From Pedobacter insulae (GTDB lineage Bacteria > Bacteroidota > Bacteroidia > Sphingobacteriales > Sphingobacteriaceae): DNA of 64,000 nucleotides. This document shows positions 8,286 to 18,300 of this stretch, piece after piece. Every line of letters begins with the position of its first letter. Position 1 is the stretch's first letter. The stretch spans positions 62,001 to 126,000 of the forward strand of contig NZ_FOPP01000010.1 of NCBI RefSeq assembly GCF_900113525.1. Reading direction: 5' to 3'. The notes beneath the pieces are model-generated. The model had not been told where the DNA came from and did not search any database. It saw only the letters and a list, made by a program, of their open reading frames with translations. A program made the position numbers and the translations under genes.

Positions 8286-9885
8286 AAGTTCAGACTTCTT
8301 CAAATCGTTGTCTTCGGTCATTGACTCCAAAACCAAGCCCGACTGGTTTATCCTTAAAGAATTGGACAAACATTACGAAGGCAACAAGGATTTACATTTT
8401 TCATTTCATGATGGCCCGCGAACAAGGGAGTATCCGTTTCAGGCGCATCAGGGTTATTTATGCGTTGAAGCCAGTGCAGAGAAGGATTTCAGGCAGGGAT
8501 TCATCGAGTTTGTAAGGCTATATAAAGGTAACGAGCTTGCCTTATGCAATATTTATATCGTGCTAAGTCAGATTAGTAGCAACGATAAATTTACCAAAAG
8601 TCTGGAAGATGATTTTAAAGCGATTATCGATGGGGAGTGCGAAACCATTTATAACCGGTTAATTGTCGCCTTAAACAAAGACTATTTTAACCATCATCAC
8701 TATTGGGGGAGCGAACCGAAAACAGTTCAGGATTGGTTGGACATTTTTAGGAGCTCTCAGGGATTTCACAATATCACCGATCCCGTTATTGATGTTAAAA
8801 AACTTGTCCAACCTAACAAACGTCTTCATTTAGCATACAGGCATATCCTTGTGATGAAGCCTTTGTTGCGCGCAACTTTGATGGGATGGTACAATTTTCA
8901 GTTGGAAGCAACTACTGAGGAGGTACTGCAAGCTATTTCCACGAGTCCTACAGAGGCCGCATTTGTTGCCGCAAGTATCTTAGATGATATAGGGCCGGAA
9001 AGAAAAGCTCCTGCATGGTTGAACAGAGAGATTGTCGAAGTTTTTGTTAAAAAATACTGGGAAACAATCGGAAAGGCACTTTTTGTGCATGTATATGGCA
9101 TCAGCTACAGAAACCAGAACGAAAACGAACTCTTCAAGAGTTTACAGCAGTTACTTCATGAAGTCATTTTGGAACGAATACAGCCTAATGATGCGACTGA
9201 TGTGCTTTGGCTGCAAGAGTTTGATCTTCCTGATACCTATATCGCATTTTTTTGGTGGGCGATTGAAAACGATGTCCCGTTCACGAACGTTCCCAAAGTT
9301 AAAAGAGATCTGATAACTACGTCTCTTTTAACAGCAGTACAAAAGATCGTAAATGATCTGGTGACCTACGTTGCTCCTGATAACAATTCAGATCCTTTTC
9401 GTTCTACTGAATTCTTAAATGAAAAATATCAAAGGACACTCGGGTATGTGCTACTGTATTTGCTTGATGCTCCCGATAATAACATAAAGCAATTAAGCAG
9501 TATTTGTTTTGCATTCAAGCCGATGTATTATGGCGGGTATGAGGCAAATCTGATCGCATCCCGTTTTACTGATTTTATTTTACTGGTTGTGCTTTCGATT
9601 GATCATCTAAAAGACCTCTCACAGGAGATGAGAGCGAACCTGAAAAAAATTCTGGACATTATCGGAGATTCGGTACTTATACCTTATGTTCATTTATCAG
9701 AAAGGAGTTCTGATATTTGGGATATTGACAGCAAAAGGGAGACTTCCTATTACAATGCTTCAAAAGATCTGGTGAATGATAAAATGAAGCGGACTATCGG
9801 TGGAGCATATACAGCTGAATTCAATGACTTTTTTAGTTTAATGAATGAGATCAAAGTAGCGCAGTGGCCTTTTGAAAGGAACTAA
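8269..9885 (+). CDS. Cargo protein 2: large soluble protein of unknown function
   Basis: This 538-residue protein has no membrane segment or signal peptide. It looks mainly alpha-helical, with repeated hydrophobic helices (SPTEAAFVAASILDDIG, then LGYVLLYLLDAPDNN), suggesting a helical-repeat or scaffold protein. I recognise no catalytic motif. The ATG lies 17 bases inside the end of cargo gene 1, a strong sign of coupled translation and a shared complex. The stop is 34 bases before the likely start of the lipoprotein gene. The equal size of the first two proteins (534 and 538 residues) seems coincidental, since their sequences are not alike. Confidence 0.6.
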   Translation: MSSASKSSDFFKSLSSVIDSKTKPDWFILKELDKHYEGNKDLHFSFHDGPRTREYPFQAHQGYLCVEASAEKDFRQGFIEFVRLYKGNELALCNIYIVLSQISSNDKFTKSLEDDFKAIIDGECETIYNRLIVALNKDYFNHHHYWGSEPKTVQDWLDIFRSSQGFHNITDPVIDVKKLVQPNKRLHLAYRHILVMKPLLRATLMGWYNFQLEATTEEVLQAISTSPTEAAFVAASILDDIGPERKAPAWLNREIVEVFVKKYWETIGKALFVHVYGISYRNQNENELFKSLQQLLHEVILERIQPNDATDVLWLQEFDLPDTYIAFFWWAIENDVPFTNVPKVKRDLITTSLLTAVQKIVNDLVTYVAPDNNSDPFRSTEFLNEKYQRTLGYVLLYLLDAPDNNIKQLSSICFAFKPMYYGGYEANLIASRFTDFILLVVLSIDHLKDLSQEMRANLKKILDIIGDSVLIPYVHLSERSSDIWDIDSKRETSYYNASKDLVNDKMKRTIGGAYTAEFNDFFSLMNEIKVAQWPFERN

Positions 9886-9919
9886 TTTAAATTTAATCAG
9901 AATCATGACTATATCAAAT

Positions 9920-10381
9920 ATGAAACGAATTAAAAATATCCTATTGTTAATCATCGCTGCTTCAATAACAGCTTGTGGTGGTTCTTCGGCACCACAACAG
10001 GAACGGGCATCAATTAATCAGCAAACAGGTATTGTCGAAACTTATAAACCAGCAAAAGCAGATTTGATTAATTTTTCCAAGTCTGATGTGGCACGGTTTG
10101 CCATTTCATCAATAATGGGACAATCGTCAAAGAACATCAAAGTTCGATCTGAGAATGAACTTTATTATGTTTCTTATATGAGAAAATCTGATTCCAAAAA
10201 GTTTGACTACAAAATCAAGATTGATGGTAATACGCTAGTTTGGGCCAATGTCGATGGTCGATGGCGTGACGGGGAATATGACGAAAGAATCAGTTTTGAG
10301 GAAACTGGAAATAGGTTAAAAATATATCAAACTTTCAGCGATGGCTCAATTGAAATTAAGGAATATAAAATAGGAGATTAA
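9920..10381 (+). CDS. Cargo protein 3: lipoprotein
   Basis: From the ATG at 9920 the protein has 153 residues: a basic start, MKRIKN, a hydrophobic stretch ILLLIIAAS, then a lipobox ITAC followed by GGSS. This is a standard signal-peptidase II site, with lipidated Cys at about residue 18. The mature part is small, charged and beta-rich (KFDYKIKIDGNTLVWANVDG), without a known domain. Another in-frame ATG at 9905 and an upstream GTG- or ATG-type start overlapping gene 2 (9872) are possible but add residues before the signal peptide. It places one component of the cargo unit at the envelope. Confidence 0.65.
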   Translation: MKRIKNILLLIIAASITACGGSSAPQQERASINQQTGIVETYKPAKADLINFSKSDVARFAISSIMGQSSKNIKVRSENELYYVSYMRKSDSKKFDYKIKIDGNTLVWANVDGRWRDGEYDERISFEETGNRLKIYQTFSDGSIEIKEYKIGD

Positions 10382-10399
10382 ACTAAAGCACTAACTTAC

Positions 10400-11848
10400 A
10401 TGAGCACCATGCCTTCATTATTACGAGCAAACCCTTACCAAACCATCAGGAACATAGAACCTGGGCCGGCTCTGCTTTCTGTCAGGAATGAAGATTTCAG
10501 TGCGACAACCTATAAGGAAGGAACTACTACGCTTAACTATTCACGGTGCAGATTTATTCAACTTACCATCGAAAATATTGAGGACATCGAGTTTGGGACT
10601 ATCCACATGGCTTTTTTCAACTGTATTATAGACGGTCTGGTGATAGAAAAGATTAAATCGAAAAATCTGACCTTATCTTTTTTTAGTTGTGTTGTAAATG
10701 CACGGATAAGCGGAGAAAATCTTTTAGATATCACTTTTAACAATTGTGTAACCACAAGTGGAGTATTCATAAATGGTGCACAGAAAGTTAATATAAAGTA
10801 TACCAACGAGAACTTTAATGAGGGCGAATGGAAAAGCATGTTTATTCAATACTATTTTAACAATACCGAAATCAAGGATGTTATTGAAAGTATTCAAAGA
10901 TATTCAATAGATAAAACGACAGAGATCATTTGCAGTTCGAATTTTGAAACCGAGAAACTCCCATGGGATCTGAAAGTTATTCTAAGCATTTCTTATGATT
11001 CTGAAATACATGACAGATTAACGTTTATTACCGATATACCCTTACAGTCTCTTTCGCTGCGAGGCTCATCTAATGGAAAAATATTAGTGGACAATACAAA
11101 GATTGACGAATGGTATATCAGCGACTTTGAGCCCAAAGGCGAGGTAGCATTTTATGATATTGAGCCTGTTGGTGGTGCCTCAAAAAAGATAGGCATTCAT
11201 AGCAGTAATCTTGACCATGTAAAGTTTGACCGGGTTATTTTTGAAAGCTATAATGCAATTTCATTTTTTAGGACCAGGTTTTCTAAAGCGATCTTTACAT
11301 CCTGTGATTTCCCGGACAATTATAATGCGTTTTCGAGATTCATGAACCTGCCAAATGTACATTATGCTGAACAAAGGCCTAAGAACTATGAAAAGAGACA
11401 GTATGAGATGTTTCTGCAATTGAAAAAAGCACTTGAAGAAACCGGCAATGTATACGAAGCGCAGAAACTGCATGCAATATCACATGAGGCGTTAAAAAAT
11501 ATACAAGGACTACATTCCTGGGACAAAGCAATTTTGTGGATTAACAGCTTTTCAAATGATCACGGCTTATCCATTAAAAGGGCCATAAAGGGGTTTTTCA
11601 TGTTTTCGATTCCGATTTATTCAATGTATTTATGGAGCATAGGTAGACTTTTTACCAGCAATCCTCTTGATTGGAATCTAATTGGCTATTATTTTAGTTT
11701 TGTAGATATAACCCACAGGAACGATTTTTTGGCTGCTAAAGACGAACTGAACGGATGGTCTGCATTTTTTGATTGGACAGGAAAAATTGTAGTAGGTTTC
11801 TTTATCTATCAGTTTATTGCTGCGTTCCGTAAATATGGAAGAAAATAA
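10400..11848 (+). CDS. Cargo protein 4: beta-solenoid-like protein with C-terminal membrane segments
   Basis: In this 482-residue protein, residues about 45-130 and 265-315 show short repeating strands with regularly spaced F, I and C residues (pentapeptide-like). A helical linker follows with YEMFLQLKKALEETGN and YEAQKLHAISHEAL (about 330-360). Two hydrophobic segments end the protein, near residues 397-417 and 455-473, finishing in a basic tail (FRKYGRK). The linker plus paired membrane helices resembles bacterial proteins with an ion-channel-like C-terminus, but no selectivity filter is visible. It lies 18 bases after the lipoprotein and closes the four-gene unit. A membrane effector role is a guess. 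Confidence 0.6.
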   Translation: MSTMPSLLRANPYQTIRNIEPGPALLSVRNEDFSATTYKEGTTTLNYSRCRFIQLTIENIEDIEFGTIHMAFFNCIIDGLVIEKIKSKNLTLSFFSCVVNARISGENLLDITFNNCVTTSGVFINGAQKVNIKYTNENFNEGEWKSMFIQYYFNNTEIKDVIESIQRYSIDKTTEIICSSNFETEKLPWDLKVILSISYDSEIHDRLTFITDIPLQSLSLRGSSNGKILVDNTKIDEWYISDFEPKGEVAFYDIEPVGGASKKIGIHSSNLDHVKFDRVIFESYNAISFFRTRFSKAIFTSCDFPDNYNAFSRFMNLPNVHYAEQRPKNYEKRQYEMFLQLKKALEETGNVYEAQKLHAISHEALKNIQGLHSWDKAILWINSFSNDHGLSIKRAIKGFFMFSIPIYSMYLWSIGRLFTSNPLDWNLIGYYFSFVDITHRNDFLAAKDELNGWSAFFDWTGKIVVGFFIYQFIAAFRKYGRK

Positions 11849-11909
11849 ACATTGAAATACTCACCTCCATGCTTCTACCTGTTAGCGATATATCCTGTCG
11901 AGATACCGT

Positions 11910-12734
11910 TTATTGGATCCATTGTTTGAATGCTCCTGCTTTGCGCTGGCTTACAGTAACATCTTCAATAGGAACAGGAACAAGTTCTATTTTAAGCTTG
12001 CCGTATTCTAATGGCTGATAGGATTGACATGCGGAACGGTGTGCAATGAGCCTCCGATTGATACGAAAAAACTTGTTCGGGTCAAGGTGGCCTTCTAGTT
12101 CATCCAGATTGGGATCACATAAGTAGTCTTTTTTGTCCCATGTACGAATTAACACCTCCCTGCCGATAATATAGGCGTACGCAATCTCTTCACATGGTAA
12201 AGAAATCGTTTGCTTTCCATCTAATACTGCAATATAGCTACGGTAGCTCTGTTCATTTGAGGTTACAGTGGCAGCAAGAAATTTTACCCGGTGATAAAAG
12301 TAATAGATCACATAAAAAGAATTCAATAGTGCGATCAGTGCGATAGAAAGGGGAAACTGGTAAACCATATAATCTGATTCCATTATACTTCTATCAAAGG
12401 AACGGAAATAGATAAAAACCAATATAAAACAGGCAAGTGATACCAATATAATCCCAAACAAAAACTGCATAAGAAAACGTAACCACAGATTAACTTCCCA
12501 ACTAAAATGCCTATCTAACTTAATCGTAATCCTTCTTACAATCCATGCCAGGATAAGAGCAATCGCATAATTTATGGCAAGAACGGGATAGTATGATTTA
12601 ATCGTAAAAGCTTTAAGCGTAGAAATATCCTCTCCGGTCAGAATGATAATGTGTGCCCCTATAAGACAAACGATCAGGCGAAATATCAGATCCCTATAGT
12701 TTATTATCAGTAGCTGTGAAGATGAATCCTGCAT
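11910..12734 (-). CDS. Membrane-bound LytTR-family transcription regulator
   Basis: This 274-residue protein has four hydrophobic segments in the first 150 residues (around 13-32, 48-65, 88-110 and 126-147). A C-terminal LytTR DNA-binding domain follows (YIAVLDGKQTISLPCEEIAYAYIIGREV, then FFRINRRLIAHRSACQSYQPLEYGKL). The RINRR segment is typical of LytTR proteins. Such membrane-tethered regulators sense an unknown signal and bind paired direct or inverted sites. It is divergent from the small protein and sigma-factor genes, and the 16-bp palindrome at 12787-12802 lies in the shared gap. It may control the uptake operon to its right, itself, or both. Confidence 0.85.
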   Translation of the reverse strand: MQDSSSQLLIINYRDLIFRLIVCLIGAHIIILTGEDISTLKAFTIKSYYPVLAINYAIALILAWIVRRITIKLDRHFSWEVNLWLRFLMQFLFGIILVSLACFILVFIYFRSFDRSIMESDYMVYQFPLSIALIALLNSFYVIYYFYHRVKFLAATVTSNEQSYRSYIAVLDGKQTISLPCEEIAYAYIIGREVLIRTWDKKDYLCDPNLDELEGHLDPNKFFRINRRLIAHRSACQSYQPLEYGKLKIELVPVPIEDVTVSQRKAGAFKQWIQ

Positions 12735-12786
12735 AGACAGTTTTTAGCAGTTTATTGAACAAGCTTAGCTTTGACATTGTTCTATT

Positions 12787-12802
12787 GTAACAATATTGTT
12801 AC
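12787..12802. promoter_or_regulatory. 16-bp perfect palindrome between divergent genes
   Basis: GTAACAATATTGTTAC is a perfect palindrome about 50 bases from the LytTR start (12734) and about 54 bases from the next rightward start (12856). Its position suits an operator controlling both directions. The binding protein is not known; the adjacent LytTR protein is the obvious candidate. Confidence 0.5.
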
Positions 12803-12855
12803 CGTTTGAAAGGGAAAAATTTCGGAAATTTAGGGTTACACCAACCTTAAGCGAT

Positions 12856-13236
12856 ATGAGCGACACTAAAGTACCTTTAACGACTGCGGGCATCACTACA
12901 TTACAGACCAACCTGTATTCCCTTTCTGATCCGGATCTTTTTGATGAAGCCGATGCCGTGCACCAGGACTTTGTTGGTTGGATTGATGACCATATAGAGC
13001 TCACATCGCAACAACTCGAATGGTTGTCGGATATTGATCAATTGTTTATTGATTACCTGTCGGCAAAGACAGCAATCGCCTTTAAGAACAGATTGCCATT
13101 TTCATTGGAAGTGCCTTCGGTTGCAGGCAATGGCAAATGGTTCCAGGATAAGGAACCAATAGCTCCGAGGTGGCAGGGTTCAGGAAATATAACAGCAACT
13201 GGCGAACTCAGTTTTGAACTCGGCTATTCAAGCTAA
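12856..13236 (+). CDS. Small hypothetical protein upstream of the sigma factor
   Basis: From the ATG at 12856 this is a 126-residue soluble protein starting MSDTKVPLTTAGITTL. The frame is open further upstream (12796), but that stretch overlaps the palindrome region, so the shorter start is preferred. The N-terminal part is helical and acidic; the C-terminal part has a beta character and ends ELSFELGYSS. No domain is recognised. It ends 12 bases before the ECF sigma gene and may share its transcript. Similar small proteins are common in Sphingobacteriaceae genomes, with no known role. Confidence 0.6.
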   Translation: MSDTKVPLTTAGITTLQTNLYSLSDPDLFDEADAVHQDFVGWIDDHIELTSQQLEWLSDIDQLFIDYLSAKTAIAFKNRLPFSLEVPSVAGNGKWFQDKEPIAPRWQGSGNITATGELSFELGYSS

Positions 13237-13248
13237 TAATTATGATTT

Positions 13249-13848
13249 ATGGAAGCCGATAGTCCCATAAATAACAACCTGTTTGTGCTTCAGCAATTGA
13301 AGCAGGGTGACCATCATGCGTTCAATTTAATCTACCAGCAGTACAAAACGGAACTTGGCATCCGCATCCTTCGCATGGTGAAGTCGGAGATGCTCACTGA
13401 AGAACTGTTGCAGGAACTCTTCATGCGCCTTTGGATTCAGCGTGGTAACATCGACCCCGATAAATCAATAAGAGCCTATTTGTACCAGATCGCAAAAAAT
13501 ATGGTCATAGACCTGTTGCGGAGAGCAGCAAAAGAACAACATATCCAACAACAGATCATTGCTGCAACAAGTGAACTGTACGAGCATGTGGAACAAAGCC
13601 TGTTTAAAAAGGAGAATGAAGCCTTTTTGCAACAGGCAATTGATCAGTTGCCACCACAGCGTAAGAAAATATTTGTCCATTGCAAGATAGAAGGGAAAAG
13701 CTATAAAGAAGTTGCTGAAGAGTATCACATCTCAACAACAACCGTCAATGACCATATCCAAAAATCCATGCACTCTATTAAAATATTTCTTACAAGCAGA
13801 CCAGGCTTTCAGCTTTATGTTCTTTTGGCTGTCCTGTTCTCAAAATAA
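13249..13848 (+). CDS. ECF-type RNA polymerase sigma-70 factor (Bacteroidota expansion family)
   Basis: This 199-residue protein has a region 2 (FNLIYQQYKTELGIRILRMV, then LLQELFMRLWIQR, DKSIRAYLYQIAKNMVIDLLRR) and a region 4 helix-turn-helix (LPPQRKKIFVHCKIEGKSY, then KEVAEEYHISTTTVNDHIQ). The absence of other sigma regions marks it as ECF. It is followed by a FecR anti-sigma and a SusC transporter with an STN domain, the standard trans-envelope signalling set: ligand binding at SusC signals through FecR to free the sigma factor, which activates the transporter operon. The C-terminus is slightly hydrophobic (LYVLLAVLF). Confidence 0.93.
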   Translation: MEADSPINNNLFVLQQLKQGDHHAFNLIYQQYKTELGIRILRMVKSEMLTEELLQELFMRLWIQRGNIDPDKSIRAYLYQIAKNMVIDLLRRAAKEQHIQQQIIAATSELYEHVEQSLFKKENEAFLQQAIDQLPPQRKKIFVHCKIEGKSYKEVAEEYHISTTTVNDHIQKSMHSIKIFLTSRPGFQLYVLLAVLFSK

Positions 13849-13881
13849 TTTGCGCCCCCGACCGTGATTTATTTTCTCCCA

Positions 13882-13908
13882 TTCGTAATACATTAAAACC
13901 GTTACGAA
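13882..13908. promoter_or_regulatory. Inverted repeat before the FecR gene
   Basis: TTCGTAA at 13882-13888 and TTACGAA at 13902-13908 are exact inverted 7-bp arms separated by 13 bases, ending one base before the FecR start codon. The site could be an operator or a weak RNA stem over the start region. Short arms mean a chance occurrence is possible. Confidence 0.3.
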
Positions 13909-13909
13909 A

Positions 13910-15097
13910 ATGGACAACCGATATATATCAGAGCTACTCGATAGATACTTGAGAGGGGAAACCAATCCGGAAGAAACCCGTGAACTATTAAAGCTTTTTG
14001 AAAGTAACCCAGCCCGCAACTATCTTTATGAACTTGTAGATAAAAAATTCGATGAAGGTGTTGAAGCCAATGCGGATATACTAGCAAGGCTTAACCCTTT
14101 AACAGATCGTGTTGAAAAAAAACTTAACCTTTTAATCCGAAAAGATAACCAGTTCAGACCGATCAGGAGGTTAAGGCTTGGTGTCGTTGCAGCGGCAGCC
14201 TCCATCATTGTCGCGCTGGGTGGGGTACTCATCTATCATTATGGCAAGGAAAAAATATCCTCTGGTTCTTCAATTGCTGTTATTGATGTTGATCCTGGAG
14301 GTAACAGAGCTAAACTTATCCTTTCAGATGGCCGGGAAATCAATCTTGAAAATGCAGCAACCGGTACTCTTGCAAATGAATCCGGAGCAATAGCAACGAA
14401 AAATTCAGAAGGTGTAATCTCCTACAGTATGGCGGAAAGTTCGGCTTCCGCCAGCACCTTCAATACAATCCAAACTCCTAATGGGGGAACTTATCAGGTG
14501 CGTTTGCCTGATGGCACAAAAGTATGGCTCAACGCCACTTCCTCGCTTAAATACCCTGTGTCATTTTCTGGCCGGAAAGAGCGCATGGTAGAGTTAATTG
14601 GCGAAGCCTACTTTGAAGTGTCACATAATGCACGTCAGCCTTTTTTGGTTTCAACTTCAACTCAGACCGTAGAGGTATTGGGCACCCATTTCAATATTAA
14701 CAGTTATGCTGATGAAGGCAGAATTATCACGACCCTTGAAGAAGGTTCGGTAAAAATTGCTTCGTCTGCAAACTCAAAGATCATCAAACCAGGGGAACAA
14801 TCTGTTAACGAAGGCGGGAAACTTCAAGTTCAGGCTGCCAATATGGAAACCGCACTAGCATGGAAAAACGGAAACATCATCTTTAAAAGTGCTACCATAA
14901 ATGAGATTATGCGGCAGGTAAAGCGATGGTACAATATAGAAGTGATTTACGAGGGAAAGGCAAACCCAAACTTATTTAGCGGAGGGATTTCAAGGAACAG
15001 TAAGCTATCGGTACTGCTGAACGTACTCAAAGATAACGGCATCAACTTCGAGTTAAAGGAAAATGCCAATAATAAAACATTGGTGATCAAACAATGA
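13910..15097 (+). CDS. FecR-family anti-sigma factor
   Basis: This 395-residue protein has a cytoplasmic N-terminal part (YISELLDRYLRGETNPEET), one membrane segment at about residues 88-110, and then a periplasmic FecR domain with the typical TPNGGTYQVRLPDGTKVWLNATS (about 187-208). A C-terminal domain of the DUF4974 type follows (NGNIIFKSATINEIMRQVKR). It should hold the ECF sigma at the membrane and contact the STN domain of the SusC protein in the periplasm. It lies 61 bases after the sigma gene. The stop codon overlaps a short ATG frame of 19 codons that I do not count as a gene. Confidence 0.95.
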   Translation: MDNRYISELLDRYLRGETNPEETRELLKLFESNPARNYLYELVDKKFDEGVEANADILARLNPLTDRVEKKLNLLIRKDNQFRPIRRLRLGVVAAAASIIVALGGVLIYHYGKEKISSGSSIAVIDVDPGGNRAKLILSDGREINLENAATGTLANESGAIATKNSEGVISYSMAESSASASTFNTIQTPNGGTYQVRLPDGTKVWLNATSSLKYPVSFSGRKERMVELIGEAYFEVSHNARQPFLVSTSTQTVEVLGTHFNINSYADEGRIITTLEEGSVKIASSANSKIIKPGEQSVNEGGKLQVQAANMETALAWKNGNIIFKSATINEIMRQVKRWYNIEVIYEGKANPNLFSGGISRNSKLSVLLNVLKDNGINFELKENANNKTLVIKQ

Positions 15098-15189
15098 AAC
15101 ACTTAAATAAAACAACAACATTTATGACTAAAACCCCAGCGCCTATGCAGTAAATCAGTTTAATAATTTAGGTTAATTAGTTAATGATG

Positions 15190-15239
15190 CCCGGCAATAA
15201 AAAACCGCTTGTGCTACGAACACAAGCGGGAGTGCCGGG
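15190..15239 (+). promoter_or_regulatory. Nested RNA hairpin (and possible leader ORF) before SusC
   Basis: An inner stem CCGCTTGTG (15205-15213) / CACAAGCGG (15221-15229) sits inside an outer stem CCCGGCA (15190-15196) / TGCCGGG (15233-15239). No T run follows, so it does not look like a simple terminator. A 37-codon frame starting with two ATGs (15184 and 15187) runs through the hairpin and stops at 15297, seven bases before the SusC start. This may be a structured or translated leader that tunes SusC expression. The rest of 15098-15304 shows no gene. Confidence 0.5.
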
Positions 15240-15304
15240 TGAAACGTCAATACTAATACCGTCCGTAACAGAATTAATTATCAACCACCTAACCTAACAA
15301 AAGT

Positions 15305-18300
15305 ATGAATTTTTTTATACGCTGCAATGCCTTTTACGATTGGCTTAAGCAGCATAACCCGCATCTGCTTTTAAAGCAGATACGGATAAACCACCCCCTA
15401 AAACAAATTATCATGCGCGTATACCTCACAGCATTTATTATCGGACTGGCATTCATGAATGTCGCGGCTAATGTGCGTGGGCAGAATGTTACGCTCAGGA
15501 CAAAAAATGCCGAACTCAGTTTGGTCTTTGCTGAAATAAAAAAGCAGACAGGCTATCTTTTCTGGTATAGGGACGACCTGTTAAAGAACACAAAAAAAGT
15601 TACACTGGACCTCAAGAATGCAGAACTTAAGGAAGCCCTTGATGCCTGCATAAAAAACCAGCCCCTGACCTATACCATTAACGATAAGACCATCGTGTTA
15701 AAGGAAAAGGAAAAAAACTTTTTAGACCGGGTAATGGATGCATTTAGTTCCATTGATGTCAAAGGAAAAGTAATGGATGAAAACCGGCAGGCTTTATCCG
15801 GTGCAACCGTAAAAGTTAAAGCCACCACCTTGCAGACGATAACTGATGCAAATGGAGAATTTTATTTAGAGAATATTGCAGAGGATGCCATCATAGAAAT
15901 TAGTTACCTGGGTTATATCACACAGGAGGTTAAAGCCAAAGCCAATCTGACCATCACATTACAACAGGTTACTTCAAAGCTGGAAGAAGTGGAGATCAAT
16001 GCTGGTTATTACAAGGTTAAAGACCGCGAGCGAACAGGCTCTATTTCAAGAATTGACTCTGAGATTATTTCAAAACAACCGGTTAATAATCCATTAATGG
16101 CCATGCAGAACAGAATGACTGGTGTCATGATTACGCAACAAACTGGAGTTCCAGGCGGTGGGTTCACAGTGCAAATTCGCGGCAGGAACAGCATATCAAA
16201 TGGCACAGATCCGTTATACATAATTGATGGTGTAATCTTTCCTTCGGAAACACTTTCAGGGTCTACATCAAATTCGATTTATGTTGCCGCTAATCCATTA
16301 AGCACAATAAATACCGATGATATAGAAAGCATTGAAGTACTAAAAGATGCAGATGCTACAGCAATTTATGGTTCAAGAGGGGCAAATGGTGTTATTTTAA
16401 TTACAACAAAACATAGCAAAAGCTCATCACCTCAAGTTAACGCATCTGTCATGCAGGGCGTAAATCAAGTTGCGAACAAGATGAAGCTATTAAATACTGA
16501 AGAATATATAGCTATGCGTATGGAGGGTCTTTCAAATGACGGTTTACAACCGGCAAGCACCGAATATGATATAAATGGTGCATGGGATAAAAGTAGATAT
16601 ACAGATTGGCAAGAGGTTTTGATTGGTAACAGAGCGAACACAACCAATGCTTTAGTAAGCGCTTCGGGTGGGAACGATAACAACAATTACCTGCTTGGTG
16701 GAAATTACTACAAAGAGGGAACAGTATTCCTTGGCGATTCACGTTATGAAAGAGTCGGGCTACATACCAGCTTAGGTTTTGGCTCCTCAAAAAGCAAACT
16801 TAGTGCGCAATTTAATGGTAGTTACAGTCATGTTGCTGCAACAACCCTTCGGTCTGATCTTACCTCATTAATTTTGCTCCCTCCGAATTTTCCTAGTTTG
16901 TTAAATCAAAGTGGTAAGATAAATTTTGAAAACAATACCGTAATAAATCATCCTTTAGCATATACAGCTCGAACTAATCAATCTGGCACTAATACATTTG
17001 TGGCAAGCCTTACACTTAATTATAAATTAAGTCAAGGCTTAAATTTAAAGGTGTCCGGTGGTTATACAACAATTAGCAGAAACGAACTTGGAAAATCCCC
17101 AGCCTCTGTTCTAGCGCCATCAAATGCTAATTACAATTCTCCACTTGGCAGAACTGCCGCATATTCGGATAATTTCAGGAACAGCTTACTGGTCGAACCA
17201 CAGGTTAATTATAATGGAAAGGTAGGTCCAGGGAAAATAGATGCACTTGCAGGCTTGAGTATACAAGAAAGTACATCACAGCTAAGGACGATTAATGGCA
17301 GTGGGTTTTCGAGCGATGACCTGTTAGAAAATCTCGCATCAGCTTCAACGATTACAGTTAGCGAACTTAAATATGTACAATACCGTTACATTGCTGGATT
17401 TGCCCGATTGAATTATAGTTTGGCTGATAAATATTTTATAAATCTTACAGGAAGAAGAGATGGCTCTTCAAGATTTGGGCCTGGAAAGAAGTTTGCATAC
17501 TTCGGTGCAATTGGTGCAGCATGGGTATTCTCTAGTGAATCCTTCTTTAAGAATAGGCTGAGCTTTATTTCCTTCGGTAAACTAAGAGGAAGTGTAGGTA
17601 TTACTGGCAATGATCAAATTCCAGACTATCAATATTTGCAGCTATGGAATAACTCTGCCGGCACTTATCAGGGAAATCAAACCTTAACGCCCGTAAGATT
17701 GGGCAACCCTGATTATGCGTGGGAGACCAATAAAAAGTTGGAAGCCGCATTAGAGATTGGATTTCTAAAAGACAGGTTACGGTTAGAAACCGCTTATTAC
17801 AGGAACAGGTCTTCAAATCAGTTGGTGGGTAATACCTTGCCTTTAAGCGCATCACTACAAACAATACAGGCGAATTTACCTGCACTTGTACAAAATACGG
17901 GTTTTGAAATAGATGTTAAATGGAATGTCATTCAAAATCCCAAGTGGAGCTGGTCAACCAGTTATAACCTCACGGTGCCAAAAAATAAATTAATTAATTA
18001 TCCCGGACTCGCAGAATCGAACAACTATTGGAGATACGCGATAGGTGAGCCGTTAAGCATTTTAAAAGTCTATAATACATCAATTAATCAATCAACCGGA
18101 TTATACCAATTTGAGGATTATAACAAAGACGGAAGAATAGATATAAGTGATCAATATATCATAAAATACATTGGGCAATACTTCTATGGTGCGCTTCAAA
18201 ATTCGATTAAATACAAACAATTCAATCTCGATTTTACATGGTCATTTACAAAGCAAACAGGTAACAATTATATGTCTGGGATATTCAACGCACCAGGCAG

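Noticed and set aside
15094..15153. 19-codon frame overlapping the FecR stop
   Set aside because: Very short, no conserved feature; overlap of ATG and TGA is common by chance.
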